DNA of 64,000 nucleotides from Neostapfia colusana (GCA_030760725.1 JASWHV010000019.1:39435944-39499943); one strand, 5' to 3'; counted from the stretch's first letter, positions 25,301 to 38,002 are shown. Notes: a model not told the origin generated them from the letters alone. A program made the numbers and translations.

Positions 25301-26175
25301 GCGCCGGTGATCAGTGAGGTTGGCGTTCCTGTTCTCGCGCGGAACCGAGGAAGAAGCTCAGGTGGGGGTGGTTCTCGTTCGGGAAACAGGAGGAAGGGCG
25401 GCGTGGAGCGTGCGCTGGCCTTTGAGCCGCGATTTTGGCACCATGAGGTGGCCGTTTTCTGCCTCGGTGGCTCGCCGCCTCTCCCGTGCCTTGCGCGCGA
25501 AGCAGCGACCCGGCTGCAGCAACCGACTGAACACTCGTATGTGCAGCTGACCTGTGGGCCTCCCCTTTTTCTTATTTTTCCAAATTTTCTCAATTCTGTG
25601 GTGCCAAAATATCCTCAGCTACTCAAACTTTAATGTGGAACTTAGTCACCAAGTCTTAGTTGAAATTTGAATTTTCAAATTTGAACTGTGTTTGGCTAAA
25701 TTTGCTGCATGTTTAAACTGAAATTCAAATTCAGTTTTGAATTCTTGCAAATTTAGCTCTTGACAAGATGAACTCCAATGAGGATGAAAATTGGTGGGCT
25801 AACTCAGAAAAATGTGCTGAGTTTGAATATGAAGCTAACTTTTGAATTTGAGTGATGAAAGTTGCTGCAATTTGAAATTATATTCAAATTGGCCTCTTTT
25901 TCAAATACATCCAAAAGTGCCTCAAAAAGTGTTGGATTTGCATGAAACTTGGCTTGAACCCTCCCAAGACTTTTTAAGTTCTAGGGGTGAGCATAACCTC
26001 TCATGTTCATGTGTACAAGTCCTACTTTGTGAAAATGAAGGCTTTCCCCTCTAATCTCTCTTTTGATGGAGGTTACTTGCTCTTCCCAATATTTCCTAAG
26101 ATATCCACAATAAAAACTGTGGTGTTGTGAGTTGAAGAAAAGTTTTTTGCAAGTCCCTTTTCTTGGGCTTTTACA
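22304..26175 (-). repeat. Element A 5' LTR (family 1, 3872 bp)
   Basis: It starts TGTAAAAGCCCAAG at 26175 on the minus strand and ends ...GGTCCACCACA at 22304, next to the primer site. It aligns along its length with 7832-11689. It differs by scattered substitutions and by a short tandem duplication at about 22677-22726 (two copies of an AGCAACCRTGAGCACGAAGGC unit). GC island about 25570-24510. Confidence 0.95.
22563..23775 (-). CDS. Predicted two-exon acidic ORF inside A 5' LTR
   Basis: Exon B is 23775-23698 (78 bases; VTEEESPEVLDF). Exon C is 22660-22563 (98 bases to TGA; GEEPPTDSEYESTGEG, then TTAELEP). Compared with the 3' LTR copy both exons differ only by substitutions, with no indel or stop. 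The donor is CAAG/GCAAGC and the acceptor TTTTTCAG. Confidence 0.45.
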
Positions 26176-26180
26176 ATAAC
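26176..26180. repeat. Right target-site duplication of element A (ATAAC)
   Basis: Matches 7827-7831. Confidence 0.95.
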
Positions 26181-26426
26181 CTTCCATACCATTACTCGTA
26201 TGGCGAGTTACCGCAATTGATCCGCCTGTGGTGGCGTACCTTACCTCTTACCTGACATCGGAGCGTCGTTACAGAATGTACAACAAATATGTTAGCTTTC
26301 CACCATCATAACTAGTACCATCATAGACCTTATGTGGTCTTAATGACTACTCCTCACTCGACTACTTCTAAGTTTCCAAAATAGGCTCTTTTCGAGCGTG
26401 CTATTCCCAATGCGGCTCTGATACCA
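26181..26426 (-). promoter_or_regulatory. Element B leader start and primer binding site
   Basis: 26415-26426 read on the minus strand is TGGTATCAGAGC, the tRNA-Met primer site, four bases from the 5' LTR. The rest is the first part of the B leader, cut from 6316-7831 by element A. Confidence 0.92.
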
Positions 26427-26430
26427 CGTC

Positions 26431-29400
26431 TGTGGGAGACCACCCCGTGGTTCACCCACTCCATGATCGCATAGGGTGGTGCCGTGCGATGCGGCACCCA
26501 ACAGCACACACGAAAATCATAAAGAACAACATACAAACTTTTATTCAATATAAAACAGCGGAAGTCTTTTACAAAACCTAATTAACAGTGGAAGTATTAT
26601 ACATAGCTACTCTAAAATCCTTACTAAGCAAAAGTGCAGCCGTCCAGCCCGGGGATGCTACACACTAGCATCATGTAACCGGAGATCACGGCGGCGTGCA
26701 GGGCTCCAGCTCGGCCGTGTACCCCGACGGGGGCATCGCCTCGTCCTCGGAAGCTTCCTCATAACTCTCACCTGCATACAGCTCAAAATATTGCAACCGT
26801 GAGCACGATGGCTCAGCAAGTCTTAACCGTCTACCCTAGGCATGGAACATTACATGCGAGGATGTATAAGATAGGAAAAGGACTTTGCAATAAAGACACG
26901 CCTACATGTTGATCCTTACTTTCAGTTTTATAGCAACAGTTTATTGAGCATTAGGCAGCCCTCACATCGGAAGTCCACAATCAAACAAGAAACGCTTTCC
27001 TCCGATGTGGAGATGCCCAAAGTGGAATATAAACTTAATTAGCTCTATAACTACAACATACAAGGTTTCAAGACATTAATAGTTCAATACAGCATTTGCA
27101 GTTGGCTTATTTCACTTCTTACTACGTCACAGCGCAGTGAACAAGCGGGTACTCAAATAACCGCGAGGGACGGTGATTGCAATCAAGACACACCCGGATA
27201 ACACGTTGCATACACCCACTTTCAGAAGCGTGATTCCACACCCCTTCCTACTCTGTTGTATGCTACAACCTTTCAAAGGCAACCCAAATGCTGAACCGGT
27301 CCATCCGTAACGGGTAGGAGGCCCCCGCGTGGAGCGTGACTGTGCCCACCGGCAGATTTACACCTTGCTACCCTCAACCAACTCCTATTTATGGTTGGGT
27401 AAGCCTCGACACCCAGGTTAACCAATTACATCGGTTTCCTGGTTCCCATATGCCAGTATGCATCCGGTACTGTTCGATACTTATCCAGCAGGGACGCACA
27501 CGGACGGTCCTCAACCGACACCAACAGGGCTACGAATGTGAGACCTCTGCTCACTGCATCCTATCCCCCCTGCTGGGTCTCATTTTTTTGAACTCAAGCT
27601 ATTATCTACCTCTTTTCTTCCCGTGTGATAAGTACTATCTCGCGAGTAGCTTCCAACTACTCGACTTCTACCGAGATCCTAAACATTAGCATGGCATTCT
27701 CTACTCGTCGAGTTTGTAAACTACCCAACACTTTATAGGATTTAAAAGCTATGCAAGTGGGGTTTCAATCACCCTAACTCTAATGCATACATTTCAACCT
27801 AGACATAAGTGATACAAATGAAAAACTTTATAAAAGGTACTTAAGTGCAAACCTGGGCTTGCCTGGTTGCGAGTTAAAGGGGAAGTCAGCTTCTGGTGGG
27901 AGGACGTCCAAAGGCTCTGGTGCGTCCTCAACTTCGGTCACTATTATGAAATGTAATAAAATAGATGTGTAAGTATTAAGGATTTATAAGAATTGAACTT
28001 CTATTCATAGCTGTTGCTATTTAGAACCCTTAATTGGCTTTGGGATTTTTACAGCGGATACTAGACTCTCTAAGGATGATTCGAGCCAAATTTGGAGACA
28101 TGTCATTGCACAATGTAGCCTTTAAAATTCCTACAAGTACAATGCTTCTCTGAATTGTGAGTCCAAATTAGGAGCTTCGACATAGCTAGTAATGGAAGAT
28201 CTGATTAGGGTAAGTCTCCATGGTTCTAACAAAATTTGTTTCACCATTTTTGGAGCTACCATCAGAGAGATATGAATTTTTGAAGTTGGACAGGAGTTCT
28301 GAAAAGTTTCTGTTTAAATTGAATTTCCAAATAAAGGCTGAGCTTGGGAAGGCAGTTTAGCCTAGCAAATGGTCTCCAATGAAGCCCAAATTTTTACTGG
28401 AGATCAGTAACTATGGAAATGATTTTCTGCCCAAATTTGGGACTATTTCATAAAGAATTGCTCCTGTAATAAAACAATTCTACAGAAATTCCTGGGCATT
28501 TTCATAGCCAAAAATTGGTTTCTCTGCGAAGTACTCCTCATGAGGAATCCAACAAAATTGGTCTCACTCTTTTTGGAGTTTTCTACACAAAGTTATGGGC
28601 TTGTAAAGATCAGCTAATTCCTGGAATTATTTCGCTAATAAACTTCAAATAATTGGGCTGGGCCCACGGTTTTAAATCGGACCAGTGAGATTTTGGCAAC
28701 ACTTTGGGCTACGGAGTTAACCCACGCAGTCACAGCAGATCCTGAGCCGCACCCCGATCCGGCGCCTAACCCGTGCCACTGACAGGTGGGGCAGGCCCTC
28801 ACCTTCTTCTACCTCGCGCCCGGCCGGCCTCCTCGCCGGAACGGCGGCGGCACCTCGCCGGAACGACTATCCAGTGCCCTAGACGGCCCAAATCTCGCCT
28901 CCTGTGCCCAAAACCCGACGAGGAACACACTGGAAAGGTCAGCGGTGGCGCTAGATGGCTGGGAATGCCTCCCCGACGTTGACAGCGGCAAACTCCACCT
29001 CGGCGTCGTCGTTCTCGCATGGCAGGCGAGTATTTTGGTTGGGGAGAGCACCACAAGCACCAGGGTGATGTGAGGAGCACGTTTTTGCATACAAAGGTGG
29101 GTGAAAACTCGTGCAAACTGTAGCTTGACGGTGAACCGAAGTGTTTTCCCCTGGTGGCGCGAAAATTGACTAGAACACGGACAACAATTGATGGTTTTCT
29201 TTGGTTCTTTGTCGGGGATGGGCGCTAGAGAGTGCAGAAGCTATGTGCACGTGAGCTCGAGGCATGGTTGATTGTGCAACCTGAATTTGGGTATGAATCG
29301 AGCCTCGTCCTTCTATACTAGGGTTCGGGAAACAGTGAAATTTGAGCTACTCGATGAATCTTTTGCCACACGGCTGGCGGCTACACCATCCAGGGCTACT

Positions 29401-30486
29401 CACGCACCTTTCATGTATATAAAGTCTGGGAAGAGGGTGGCCGGAGAAGGCTGTCGACGGTGAGCCGATCGGTGAGTTCCGGTGCACCTCAGAGCTTTGG
29501 CGCCAAACCGCGTTTCTCGGGCAGTTCTGATCGGCAAACCTCGAAGGGACTTTGGAGAGGGCTAGAGCACGTCCAGGCGCTACTTTTTGCTATAGATGGC
29601 CCGAGCAGCCGAGCTAAGCAGGCGTGGTCGATCGGGAGCGAGAGCTATCAGTGGCGTTCGGTGTGAACGAAGAAGCCGCGGCAACCGAGCTGAGGAGGAG
29701 GAGAAGTAGAGCTGGGGTACGCGGGCGGCCACTCTTATCGCCCACGCGCGCGCGCCGACGTCGGCCAGTGAGAACCAGCTCGGTGGCTCGGAGAGGACGT
29801 CGGGTGGAGAGCTTTTCCGGCAGCTGTCGTGCCGTGATCGCCCGGGAAACAGAGAGAGAGGGAAAAACAGTCGGTTTGTTGGCTTTGGGTGGCTGACAAT
29901 TGGGCCCCACCTCCCCCTTTTGTTTAGTCAAACTTTTCTGATATTTTTCCATCCAGCAACTCAACATTAAAGGCTTTACTTCATCCCAAAGTTAAGTTTG
30001 AATTTGCAGAATTCAAATGGTTTGAATTCTGGTGTAGAGTTTGAATGGGGTTTGATCATTTGAATTTGAAAAGGAGTTTGAATTCTCCACTTTGTATTGC
30101 CTCAAAAATATAGCAAACCAGCTCCAAAGTTTCCAATTTTTGGCATGGCTGCTTATTAAAAAGTGGAGAACACATTTGTGAAACCCAATTTTCAAATTGA
30201 GGGAATTGGAATTTGAAACTGTATTTGAAATTCAGATTAGAGGGCTTTTCCTTTTAATCCCAAACAAATATGAAAACTCCTCCAAATGAGCTGAAATTTG
30301 GAAGGTTAAATATTTGGACTATGAAGATCCAAGCTGTTCCTTCAGATCTCCATGTTTGGAAGTTTTTGGGAAGTCTAAACCCTCACTTTGGACTTACACC
30401 ATTATAATTCAAAGTTTTAATTCCCCTCATTTTTCATAAGTGTACATGAGCTGAATTTTCTTGCTACCACTTTTGGGGATTTTACA
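26431..30486 (-). repeat. Element B 5' LTR (family B, 4056 bp)
   Basis: Minus-strand start TGTAAAATCCCC at 30486; end ...GGTGGTCTCCCACA at 26431. GC island about 29910-28660, with GGGCCCCAC near 29905 and CAGGTGGGGC near 28785. Followed by an AT-rich stretch, exon B, the CGAGTAG hairpin region (about 27640-27665) and exon C. It is clearly divergent from families 1 and 2 over most of its length but shares the end block and the exons. Abutting 30487-30491 (ATATA) should be one TSD copy. Confidence 0.93.
26686..27940 (-). CDS. Predicted two-exon acidic ORF inside B 5' LTR
   Basis: Exon B is 27940-27863 (78 bases; VTEVEDAPEPLDVLPPE) and exon C is 26771-26686 (GESYEEASEDEA, PPSGYTAELEPCTPP, TGA). 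DNA similarity to the other families is low but the residue pattern is kept: V-x-E-x-E-x-x-P-E-x-L-D, then G-E, then PSG-x-TAE-x-EP-x-TP. Donor CCAG/GCAAGC, acceptor GTATGCAG, both phase 1. This cross-family conservation is the best evidence that the segments are coding. Confidence 0.5.
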
Positions 30487-33420
30487 ATATAGCCGGTAGG
30501 TCTTCGGTACTGTTCTAGCTTGTTCAACAGGCCCGCACACGGCTCGGCCCTCAATCGACACAAGCGGAGCTATAGCACACAGGCCCCAAAGTCCTGCTGC
30601 CCTTACTCTCCGCTCGGTCTCATTTTTCTTGCCATGTGTATCATGTGCTATCTCTACCCGAGTCGAGTGCCTCTAGCCTATGCTCGCGAGTAGTTCCAAC
30701 TACTCGACTTGTACCGAATTCTACACTATCTTAGCATCGCAGTAGCTAACAGGGTTTGCAATCCTAAACCCAACCCATGGTTTTCTTGGCTATGAAGTTG
30801 GGTTTCCAAACAAGACTCTAATGCAAGGAATAAGGTATTCAAGTATGTGCTCAAAACAATAAAAACTTGTAAAAAGGTTAATGCAAACCGGAGCTTGCCT
30901 TGCTGCTCTTGGTCGTAGGCTAGCTGCTCCTCCGGAGTAACAAAGTCTAGGACTTCAGGTTCTTACTCGACCTTAGCGACTACATGATATAAGAGGTACA
31001 TGTATTAATTTAATGCATTTAAATTGAGTTTTAAACTTGTGAACCTTCTAGTCTCAGTAGACAGACCCAAAGACTGTGAAACTTTTACTGTGGCTTGGTT
31101 ACAACCTAAACAGAGACTTGGTCAAGTTTTAGTTGCAGCAAAGCTCATTTGAGCCCTCCACAATTAATTATGCCCTTGACCTTAATTGGAACTCTTAGGG
31201 TGCTCTAGGGATTTTCATGGAACAAGCCATGACTTTCTGAAAACTAGATTTTCAGAGGGTTCTAATGGAGTTGGTCTCACTTAATTTGAAGATTCCTAGC
31301 TAAGGATATGAGCTAAACAATTTCAGGGAAAATTCTGAAAATATTTCTGAACATTTTCTATTTTCTCTGGAACAGTTTCATTAATCACACCCTTAGGTGG
31401 ATCAAATGAGGTCAAATGGATTTGAAATTTTTTTGGTAGTTCAGGGATATTTTGTGAACATCCCAGCAAAATTTCAGAATTTTCCTCCAAGGGATCCTCC
31501 AGTTAAAATTTGACAACAGTTTAAACTTTGAGGAATTAATTATGGAGAAATAAGGATTTTCATGAAGTGAAACTTGATTTGCTAGAAAATACTCAGATAG
31601 CTGAATGCAACAAAATTTGGTTTACTCGATTTTGAGCTTCCTAGCCAAAGTTATGTGGATTTGAAGTTTGAACCAAAACTGAAATTCGGGGGAAAAGTTT
31701 AAACTCCTGCCCGTGGGCCCCGCATACAGTGCGTCGTCTCCCTCCTCGCGCCAACTGCTCGGCGGCGGCGGACTCCGGTGACCTTCGCCAGAATTGAGTT
31801 CTAGGCCACCCCCCGGCCCGAAACTCGCCACCTGCCCCTTTTCTGACCCCCTGGACTCGATGGTGGGCTCGCCGGCCGCCGGCGATGACCGGAAACCCGT
31901 GCGCACTAGTGACAACACCTGCTAGGGTTCCGGTGAGGTCGGTTTCGCTCTCCCGTGCACCAAATCGATCGGGAATCGGGCGGAGAGCATCAGTGGAGCA
32001 CGGGAAACATGAACCAGGGCTGGGTGGAAGCTAGAAATGCCAACAACTATGCTCTCGACGGTGAGCCGAGGTGCTCAGCCACGGCGGCGGGGAAAACGGC
32101 CATATCATGGCCGATTCTTGATGGTTTTCTCTGATCCAGTTCGAGTGTGGGCTCTAACATGCGTAGAAGCTACTAGGTAACGGGCTTGCCCAACCCTCGC
32201 GTGTAGAGCACGAATTTCACTCGAAGGTGAGCTCGGTTCCTATGAACTGACCGAGAGTAAATTTGGAAATTCTCGGCTAAGAGTTGATCAATCGCCAAAC
32301 GGCTTTTGGCTACTCCATCTGAATACAATCACACACATTTCTTGTGTAGAGAACTGGACGTGACAACGGCTGTGTTGTGCTGTCCACGAGAGCCCGATCG
32401 GCGGCGATGCTTGGTCCGTCGGAGAAGAGGTCCGGTATAGCTCGAGGACGTCTGCTCACTGTCCAACACAGGGTCTAGTAGGTTGCTCACGATCTCCCTG
32501 TGCCGTTTTGCTGTGGAGGAGGCTGTGCTCGCGAGTGATCAGACTGGTCAAGCGCAAGATCGGGAGGCGGCGGTCTGCAGTGGAGCTCGGTGGAAAAACA
32601 GGCCGAGCGCGTCGGGAATTCGGAAGATAGGCAACGGGAGCACGCCGGGGAGGGGATAAGAAGCCCGGCGACTGGTCTCAGGCTCGGGGCACGCAGCAGG
32701 AGCTGGCGCCGGCTGGCCCTCGGTGGCGCGCGCGCACTGTACCCGGGAACAGAGTGTGCTAAGTCTCAGTCGGTTTGCTTTGAACCAGTGGCTGACATGT
32801 GGGTCCCACTTTCAATTTTAACCTCTGAACTTAACTCCAATTCACTGTTGTAAACAGTAGTTCCCACAAAGCCCATGGTGATTTGAATTATCTACCCTTG
32901 AGCCATTTGAATTGAGTAGAATTCAAATTGGGTTTGGTTTGGATAAATTTCAGCACATGTTCAGTTTGAAATTCAAATAAAGTTTGAATTTGCCCCACTT
33001 AGCTCATGTCAAGATCAACTCCAAATGGAGTGAAAATTGGTGTGTGAGCTCACAAAAATGTGCTGCGTAAGAATATGCCTCCCACTTTTGAATTTATGGG
33101 ATCAAAACAGTTTGAATTTGCATTCGAGTTCAAACTGCCCTCCTCCTAGCTATACCCCAAAAGTACCTCAAAAGGTTTTGAATTTCGGTGAAACTTGGCA
33201 TGGACATTCCTAGCAATGTGTAGGAGTTTTCCCAATGCCCTGCCCCTATATGATGTATGTGGGAAATACCCATTTTGCCCTATGTGAGTTTGTTTTCTAA
33301 TGAGCATGTTGATGGTGGTTACTTGCTCCTCCAATGTGTTTATCAACTTGCTTCCAATGAGGTGTGTGTGTGTGTGGTTATGAACACTTCAAACATGTGT
33401 CAAAAACTGAGGCCCTTACA
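30487..33420 (-). repeat. Element D 3' LTR, truncated by B insertion
   Basis: The LTR start (TGTAAGGGCCTCAG) is at 33420 on the minus strand. The other end is cut at ATATAGCCGG, matching mid-LTR sequence near 41713 in the intact 5' LTR. GC island about 32815-31700. Exon B (30979-30899) is present but has an in-frame TAA, so this copy is broken. A (GT)7 run lies near 33363-33377. Confidence 0.92.
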
Positions 33421-33455
33421 TTCCTCCCCCCTTAAAAGAATCTCGTCCCAAGATT
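33421..33455 (-). promoter_or_regulatory. Element D polypurine tract and imperfect palindrome
   Basis: 33421-33438 on the minus strand is CTTTTAAGGGGGGAGGAA. 33439-33455 matches the palindrome of A and C with one arm base changed. Confidence 0.85.
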
Positions 33456-33486
33456 ATAGGTGAAAATGAGAGAGGACGGTGGAAAA

Positions 33487-33861
33487 TTACTGGATATGCG
33501 ACGTGAAAAAGTGGGGGTAGTTAGCATGAAGAAATCCTTCGCTCTCCCATGTCGCTTCGTCTACAGAGTGATTACTCCATAGAACTTTGTAGAACCACAA
33601 CGTGCGGTTTCGTGTGGTTCGGGCCTTTTCGTCAATGATCTGAACCGGTTCCTCCTGATAGGTGAGATCCGGTTGCAGTTCTTCAATGTCCTCCAGCTGA
33701 ACGGTAGTTGATAGCTTGAGACACTTTCTCAGCTGGGAAATATGAAAGACGTCGTGCACATCAGAAAGTGCTTCTGGTAGTCTCAGCCGGTATGCTACTG
33801 ATCCACATCTTTCGGTAATCTGGAATGGACCGATGAATCGGGGTGCCAACTTTCCTCTCAC
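33487..33861 (-). pseudogene. Element D: integrase C-terminus and chromodomain
   Basis: GKLAPRFIGPFQITERCG is the integrase C-terminal motif. VHDVFHISQLRKCLK follows, then LWFYKVLWSNHSVDEATWE, the chromodomain. It is separated from the integrase core by a TGA where related elements have Arg, consistent with a CGA to TGA change. Confidence 0.92.
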
Positions 33862-33867
33862 CCCAAA

Positions 33868-34668
33868 TCAGTTTACGCCCTTCATTGGAGACACACGTAG
33901 ATATACGTGATCCCCGACTTCGAATTGTAATGGGCGTCTTCTCCGGTCCGCATACTGTTTCTGACGGGATTGGGCAGCTTTTAGGTTCGCTTGAATCAGT
34001 CGAACCTTTTCTTCCGCGTTGTTGACAAGGTCAATCCCGAAGGTGACCCTTTCGCCAAACTCACACCAATTCAGTGGTGTGCGGCATTTCCACCCGTATA
34101 GCGCCTCGTAGGGCGCCATCTTTATGCTGGCCTGGTACCCATTGTTGTACGAGAACTCGACTAACGGCAAGTGATCATCCCAATTCTTGCCGTGGTTGAT
34201 AGCGCAAGCTCGTAGCATGTGTTCTAAGATCTGATTTACCCGCTCGGTTTGCCTGTCCGTCTGCGGGTGGTACGCTGAACTATGGATCAGCTTCGTCCCC
34301 AATGCAGCGTGTAGCTGCTCCCAAAAACGGGACGCAAATAAAGTGCCCCGGTCCGATATGATGGTACGGGGTACGCCATACAAGCATAGGATCCGTGAGA
34401 TGTACAGTTCAGCGTACTTCTTGGCGTTGTAGTTGGTGTTGACTGGGATGAAATGGGCAACCTTGGTCAGCCGGTCGACGATCACCCACACAGAATCATG
34501 TTTCTGAATGGTGGTGGGTAAACCGACGATGAAGTCCATGCTCACATCCTCCCACTTCCAGGCAGGAACGCCCAGTGGTTGTAGCAGTCCCGGTTTCCGC
34601 ATATGATCTGCCTTCACCCTTCGACATGTATCACACTCGGACACGTACTTTGCGATCTCCCACTTCAT
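33868..34668 (-). pseudogene. Element D: integrase core
   Basis: SECDTCRRVKADHMRKPG is the end of the zinc domain. The DDE core has MDFIVGLP, IISDRG and HPQTDRQTERVNQ (Arg replaces the usual Gly after the Asp). It is bounded upstream by TAG where A has TGG (Trp). Confidence 0.92.
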
Positions 34669-35107
34669 CCATGTCCACTAAAACTTGCTTCTGAGCTCTT
34701 GATACATTTTGTTGCTGTCGGGGTGAATAGAAAATTTTGATAAGTGAGCCTCATCAAAAATTTTCTTCCGTAGCTCCGACTAATGGGGTACGACAATCCG
34801 GTCCTTGAACCATAGGATGCCATCTCCATCTTTCCGGAAACATTTCAATTCCCCACTGTCTACACGTCTCCGCAGATGCGACATGCCCTTGTCATGTTTC
34901 TGAGCTGCCGCTATCTCTTCACGGATGGTGGAATCAAAGCTAGGTTGTAGAGAGCTCCATGTGGAATCACATGCAGTGGTGGTTCGCTCTCTTCAAACGG
35001 TGTGATGGTCAGATTGTTGACGTGTGACTTGCGGCTCAGCGCATCTTCCACTACGTTTGCCTTGCCCAGATGATAATGGATCTCTATTTCGTAATCCTTT
35101 ATCAATT
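34669..35107 (-). pseudogene. Element D: RNase H end and integrase zinc-domain start, broken
   Basis: MIKDYEIEIHYHLGKANVVEDALSRKSH is the RNase H to integrase linker (Glu in place of the usual Ala). The frame is lost again near 34911. Downstream, zinc-domain sequence is recognisable by translation with a stop at about 34780 and another at 34670. No open frame longer than 64 residues remains. Confidence 0.8.
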
Positions 35108-35898
35108 TGTAACCATCTTCGCTGCCTCATGTTCAGCTCCTTCTGAGTGAATATGTACTTGAGGCTCTTGTGGTCGGTATATAAATGTACGAGGTTACCA
35201 AGTAGGTAGTGCCTCCACATCTTGAGTGCGAGTACCACGGCAGCGAGCTCCAAGTCATGGGTTGGATAATTTTTCTCATGGTTTCTAAGCTGCCGTGATC
35301 CATACGCGACCACTCTCCGGTCTTGCATCAGCACACATCCGAGCCCAATGCCGGATGCATCGCAGTACACATCGAACGGTTTTGTTGTGTCTGGCTGCGC
35401 CAAAACCGGTGCTGATGTCAGGTGCTTAACTAACGCCTTGAATGCTGCTTCACACGCTGGACTCCAAACATATTTGGTAGCTTTCTTCAGCAGCTCCGTC
35501 ATAGGCTTGGCAATCTTCGAGAAGTTCGGAATGGACCTCCGATAATATCCCGTGAGTCCGAGGAAACTCCGTACCTCGTGAACAGTCCTCAGGGATTTCC
35601 AATTCAGCACTTGAGTGATCTTGCTCGGGTCTACAGCGATACCCTCCGCTGAGATGATATGCCCGAGAAAAGGCACTTGCGATATCCAGAACTCACTTTT
35701 GCTGAATTTCGCGTATAGCTTGTGATCCCGCAGCCGTTGCAAGACTATACACAGATGTTTGTTGTGATCTTCCAACGACTTGGAATATACCAGTATGTCG
35801 TCGATGAAGACCACGACAAACTTATCCAGCTCCGGCATGAATACCGAGTTCATCAAGTACATGAAGTGAGCTGGAGCATTGGTGAGGCCGAAGGACAT
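35108..35898 (-). pseudogene. Element D: reverse transcriptase palm/thumb and RNase H
   Basis: MSFGLTNAPAHFMYLMN and VVVFIDDILVYSKSLEDHN give the RT catalytic region; FLGHIISAEGIAVDPSK the thumb; FDVYCDASGIGLGCVL and TDHKSLKYIF RNase H. All catalytic motifs are recognisable. A deletion of about 40 bases near 35930 separates it from the fingers, and a frameshift near 35108 ends it. Confidence 0.92.
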
Positions 35899-35908
35899 GA
35901 CCAGGTAC

Positions 35909-38002
35909 TCATAAAGCCTGTATCTTTATCTGATGGGACCCGGATCTTAAGTCCATCTTGGAAAAGATCTTTGCTTCGACCAACTGATCAAACAACATGT
36001 CGATCCGTGGCAACGGGTACTTGTTCGTGATGGTTACGGCATTTAATGGACGATAGTCCACGCAAAGCCGCAACGTCTCATCCTTCTTCTTTACAAATAA
36101 TGCCGAACAGCCCCATGGCGAGGAGCTCGGACTAATAAAACCCTTCTCCAGGAGGTCCATGAGCTGAGTCTTCAGTTCAGCCAACTCCTTGGGCGCCATC
36201 TTGTACGGCCTTTGGGATATTGGCATGGTTCCCGGTGCAAGTTCAATCTTGAACTCCACCTCTCTATCGGGCGGCATCCCCGGTAAATCATCCGGGAACA
36301 CGTCAGGGAACTCTCGGACAACGGGAATATCTTCCAATCTGAGGGTGGTGGATTGATAGACACTTGGAAGTTTTATTTCTGGACTGTCCAGAAATAAGGA
36401 GTGAGATCCGTGCACTTCTGAGTTCAAGTGCACGATTCGAAGGACGGTGTCTAAAACAGCGCCGTGGCAGGTTAACCACGACATCCCTACAATGACATCG
36501 ACCTTCTGTCCCTCTAGAACTATGAGAAACGTAGGGTACACTCTACCCGCTAAGCATAATGGTGCTTTGGAAACTATTACACTTGCTGAAATCCTCCCAC
36601 CAGGTGAACAAATCAAATATGGACTATCGGTGGGTAGTATTTGCAAGCTGTGTTTAGCAATGAAAGCTTGGCTAATAAAATTATGCGTGGCGCCTAAATC
36701 AAATAGTACTATGGCGGGATGCTGGTGGAGTTGGAACATACCCGCAAGGATTGGCTCGCCCTCCGGCATGTCCTCTATTGCGAGTTGGTGGACGGTGCCA
36801 GGCCTCGGGTTTGCCCCCCGCGCATTAGTAGGGTTCCGGGGCTGATTCCTCCCTGGAAGTTGCGGTGCAACTCCGCCGCCTTGCCTCTCCGGACAACTGC
36901 TGGCGAAGTGTCCCGGATGACCACACTTGTAACATGTGGCCGCTGCTTGTGCGGTGCTCGGGGGACGAAAGCCCGGCATGTGCTGCTGAGGTGCATACGC
37001 ACGTGGCATTGCCCGCTGCTGCTGTTGTTGTGGAGGTAGTACTGGCAGTGCCGGCCTGAATGCTGGTGAAGAATACGGCCGACTGCGGAAAGGCATCGAC
37101 CTCTGGGGTGGCTGCCAGCATGGACCTGATGGTGGGCGATTCGCCATCCGAAATTTCTGAGAAGGACCGCCTCCTTCACCGCTGCTTTGCGGCACGCTTA
37201 GCTTTCTCTCCGCTGCCGCTAACTCCTTGCCGGAGTCCTCCTGGACAATCGCAGCATCAATAATGTCGTTGAGGCTGCCGTGATTGAACATCGCCAGCTT
37301 GTCCTTCAGGAGCGGGTTAAGCCCCTGGTAAAAGTGGTCCCGCCGCTTCTCGTCGGTATAGGCGTGATACGACGCATAGAGCGCGAGATCTTTGAACACG
37401 CTGGAGTATTCCAGCGCGTTCCGGCTCCCTTGTTGCAGGTGTGAGAATTCCTGCGTCTTCCTCTTCATCAGACCTGGCGGTATGTGATAGGCCCTGAAGG
37501 CCGTCCGGAACTCCGCCCAGGTCATAACTCGGTCGGTGGGCTGTGAAGCACAGAAGTTTGCCCACCACGCGCTTGCGGATCCTTGGAGCTGCTGGACCGC
37601 GAACTGAGTCTTGCGCTGCTCACTTATCTGGAGCAGCCCGAACTTCATCTCTATTGCGCGGAGCCAGTTGTCCACGCCGAGAGGTTCATCCGCCCTTGAG
37701 AATACCGGGGGATGAGTCGCTAGGAAGTCGGAGTAGGAGCTCTGTTGATGCTCCTCACGATCTTGACGTCTCTCTGGGCGAGACGTATTGGCGATGAGAG
37801 TTTGCAGCAACTCTGTGTGCTGCTGATGAGAACCCGCCATTGCCGCGACAATGTCAGCCAATGTAACCGTTGGCAGTGGCGGTGGCGGTGTTTGCTGCTG
37901 CTGTTGCTGCTGCTGTCCCGAGAAGTCCTCGGGAGGCTGTTGGGAGGTCTCTCCCCCTTGGCTAGTACCCCCAACGTCCGGGTTGGCACAAGTACGAGTC
38001 AT
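35909..38002 (-). pseudogene. gag: Element D: Gag, protease and RT fingers in one frame
   Basis: About 697 residues from the ATG at 38000-38002 (MTRTCANPDVGG), chosen by alignment with the other gag starts. A Gln run (CAG/CAA repeats near 37893-37918) precedes a Pro run. The gag domain has SAWWANFCASQP and YHIPPGLMKRKTQEF. The knuckle is CYKCGHPGHFASSC. The protease has FDLGATHNFIS (DLG instead of DSG, probably inactive). RT fingers end at MDLRSGSHQIKI, where a small deletion removes the next segment. TTTCAG plus one base precedes the ATG. Confidence 0.93.

Larger units (their letters stand above)
7832..26175 (-). mobile_element. Element A: complete chromovirus retrotransposon (family 1), nested in B
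   Basis: Both LTRs (7832-11689 and 22304-26175), the primer site, polypurine tract, gag, pol and flanking ATAAC duplications are present. Without the solo LTR at 11999-16038 the element is about 14.3 kb. In about 345 bases that I aligned by eye the two LTRs differ at roughly 4-5 percent of positions, suggesting an insertion age of a few million years at most. The polyprotein carries several frameshifts and stops, so A is no longer autonomous. Confidence 0.95.
4601..30486 (-). mobile_element. Element B: chromovirus retrotransposon, truncated left by C, split by A
   Basis: B reads right to left: 5' LTR 26431-30486, primer site, leader (26181-26414 joined to 6316-7831), gag-protease and the start of reverse transcriptase to 4601. 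Element A separates the two leader halves and is flanked by ATAAC on both sides, which shows that they were contiguous. The rest of pol and the 3' LTR must lie left of element C. The right end abuts ATATAGCC, mid-LTR sequence of D, so B was inserted into the left LTR of D. Confidence 0.88.

Noticed and set aside
33363..33377. (GT)7 run
   Set aside because: Short simple repeat inside an LTR; no sign of function.
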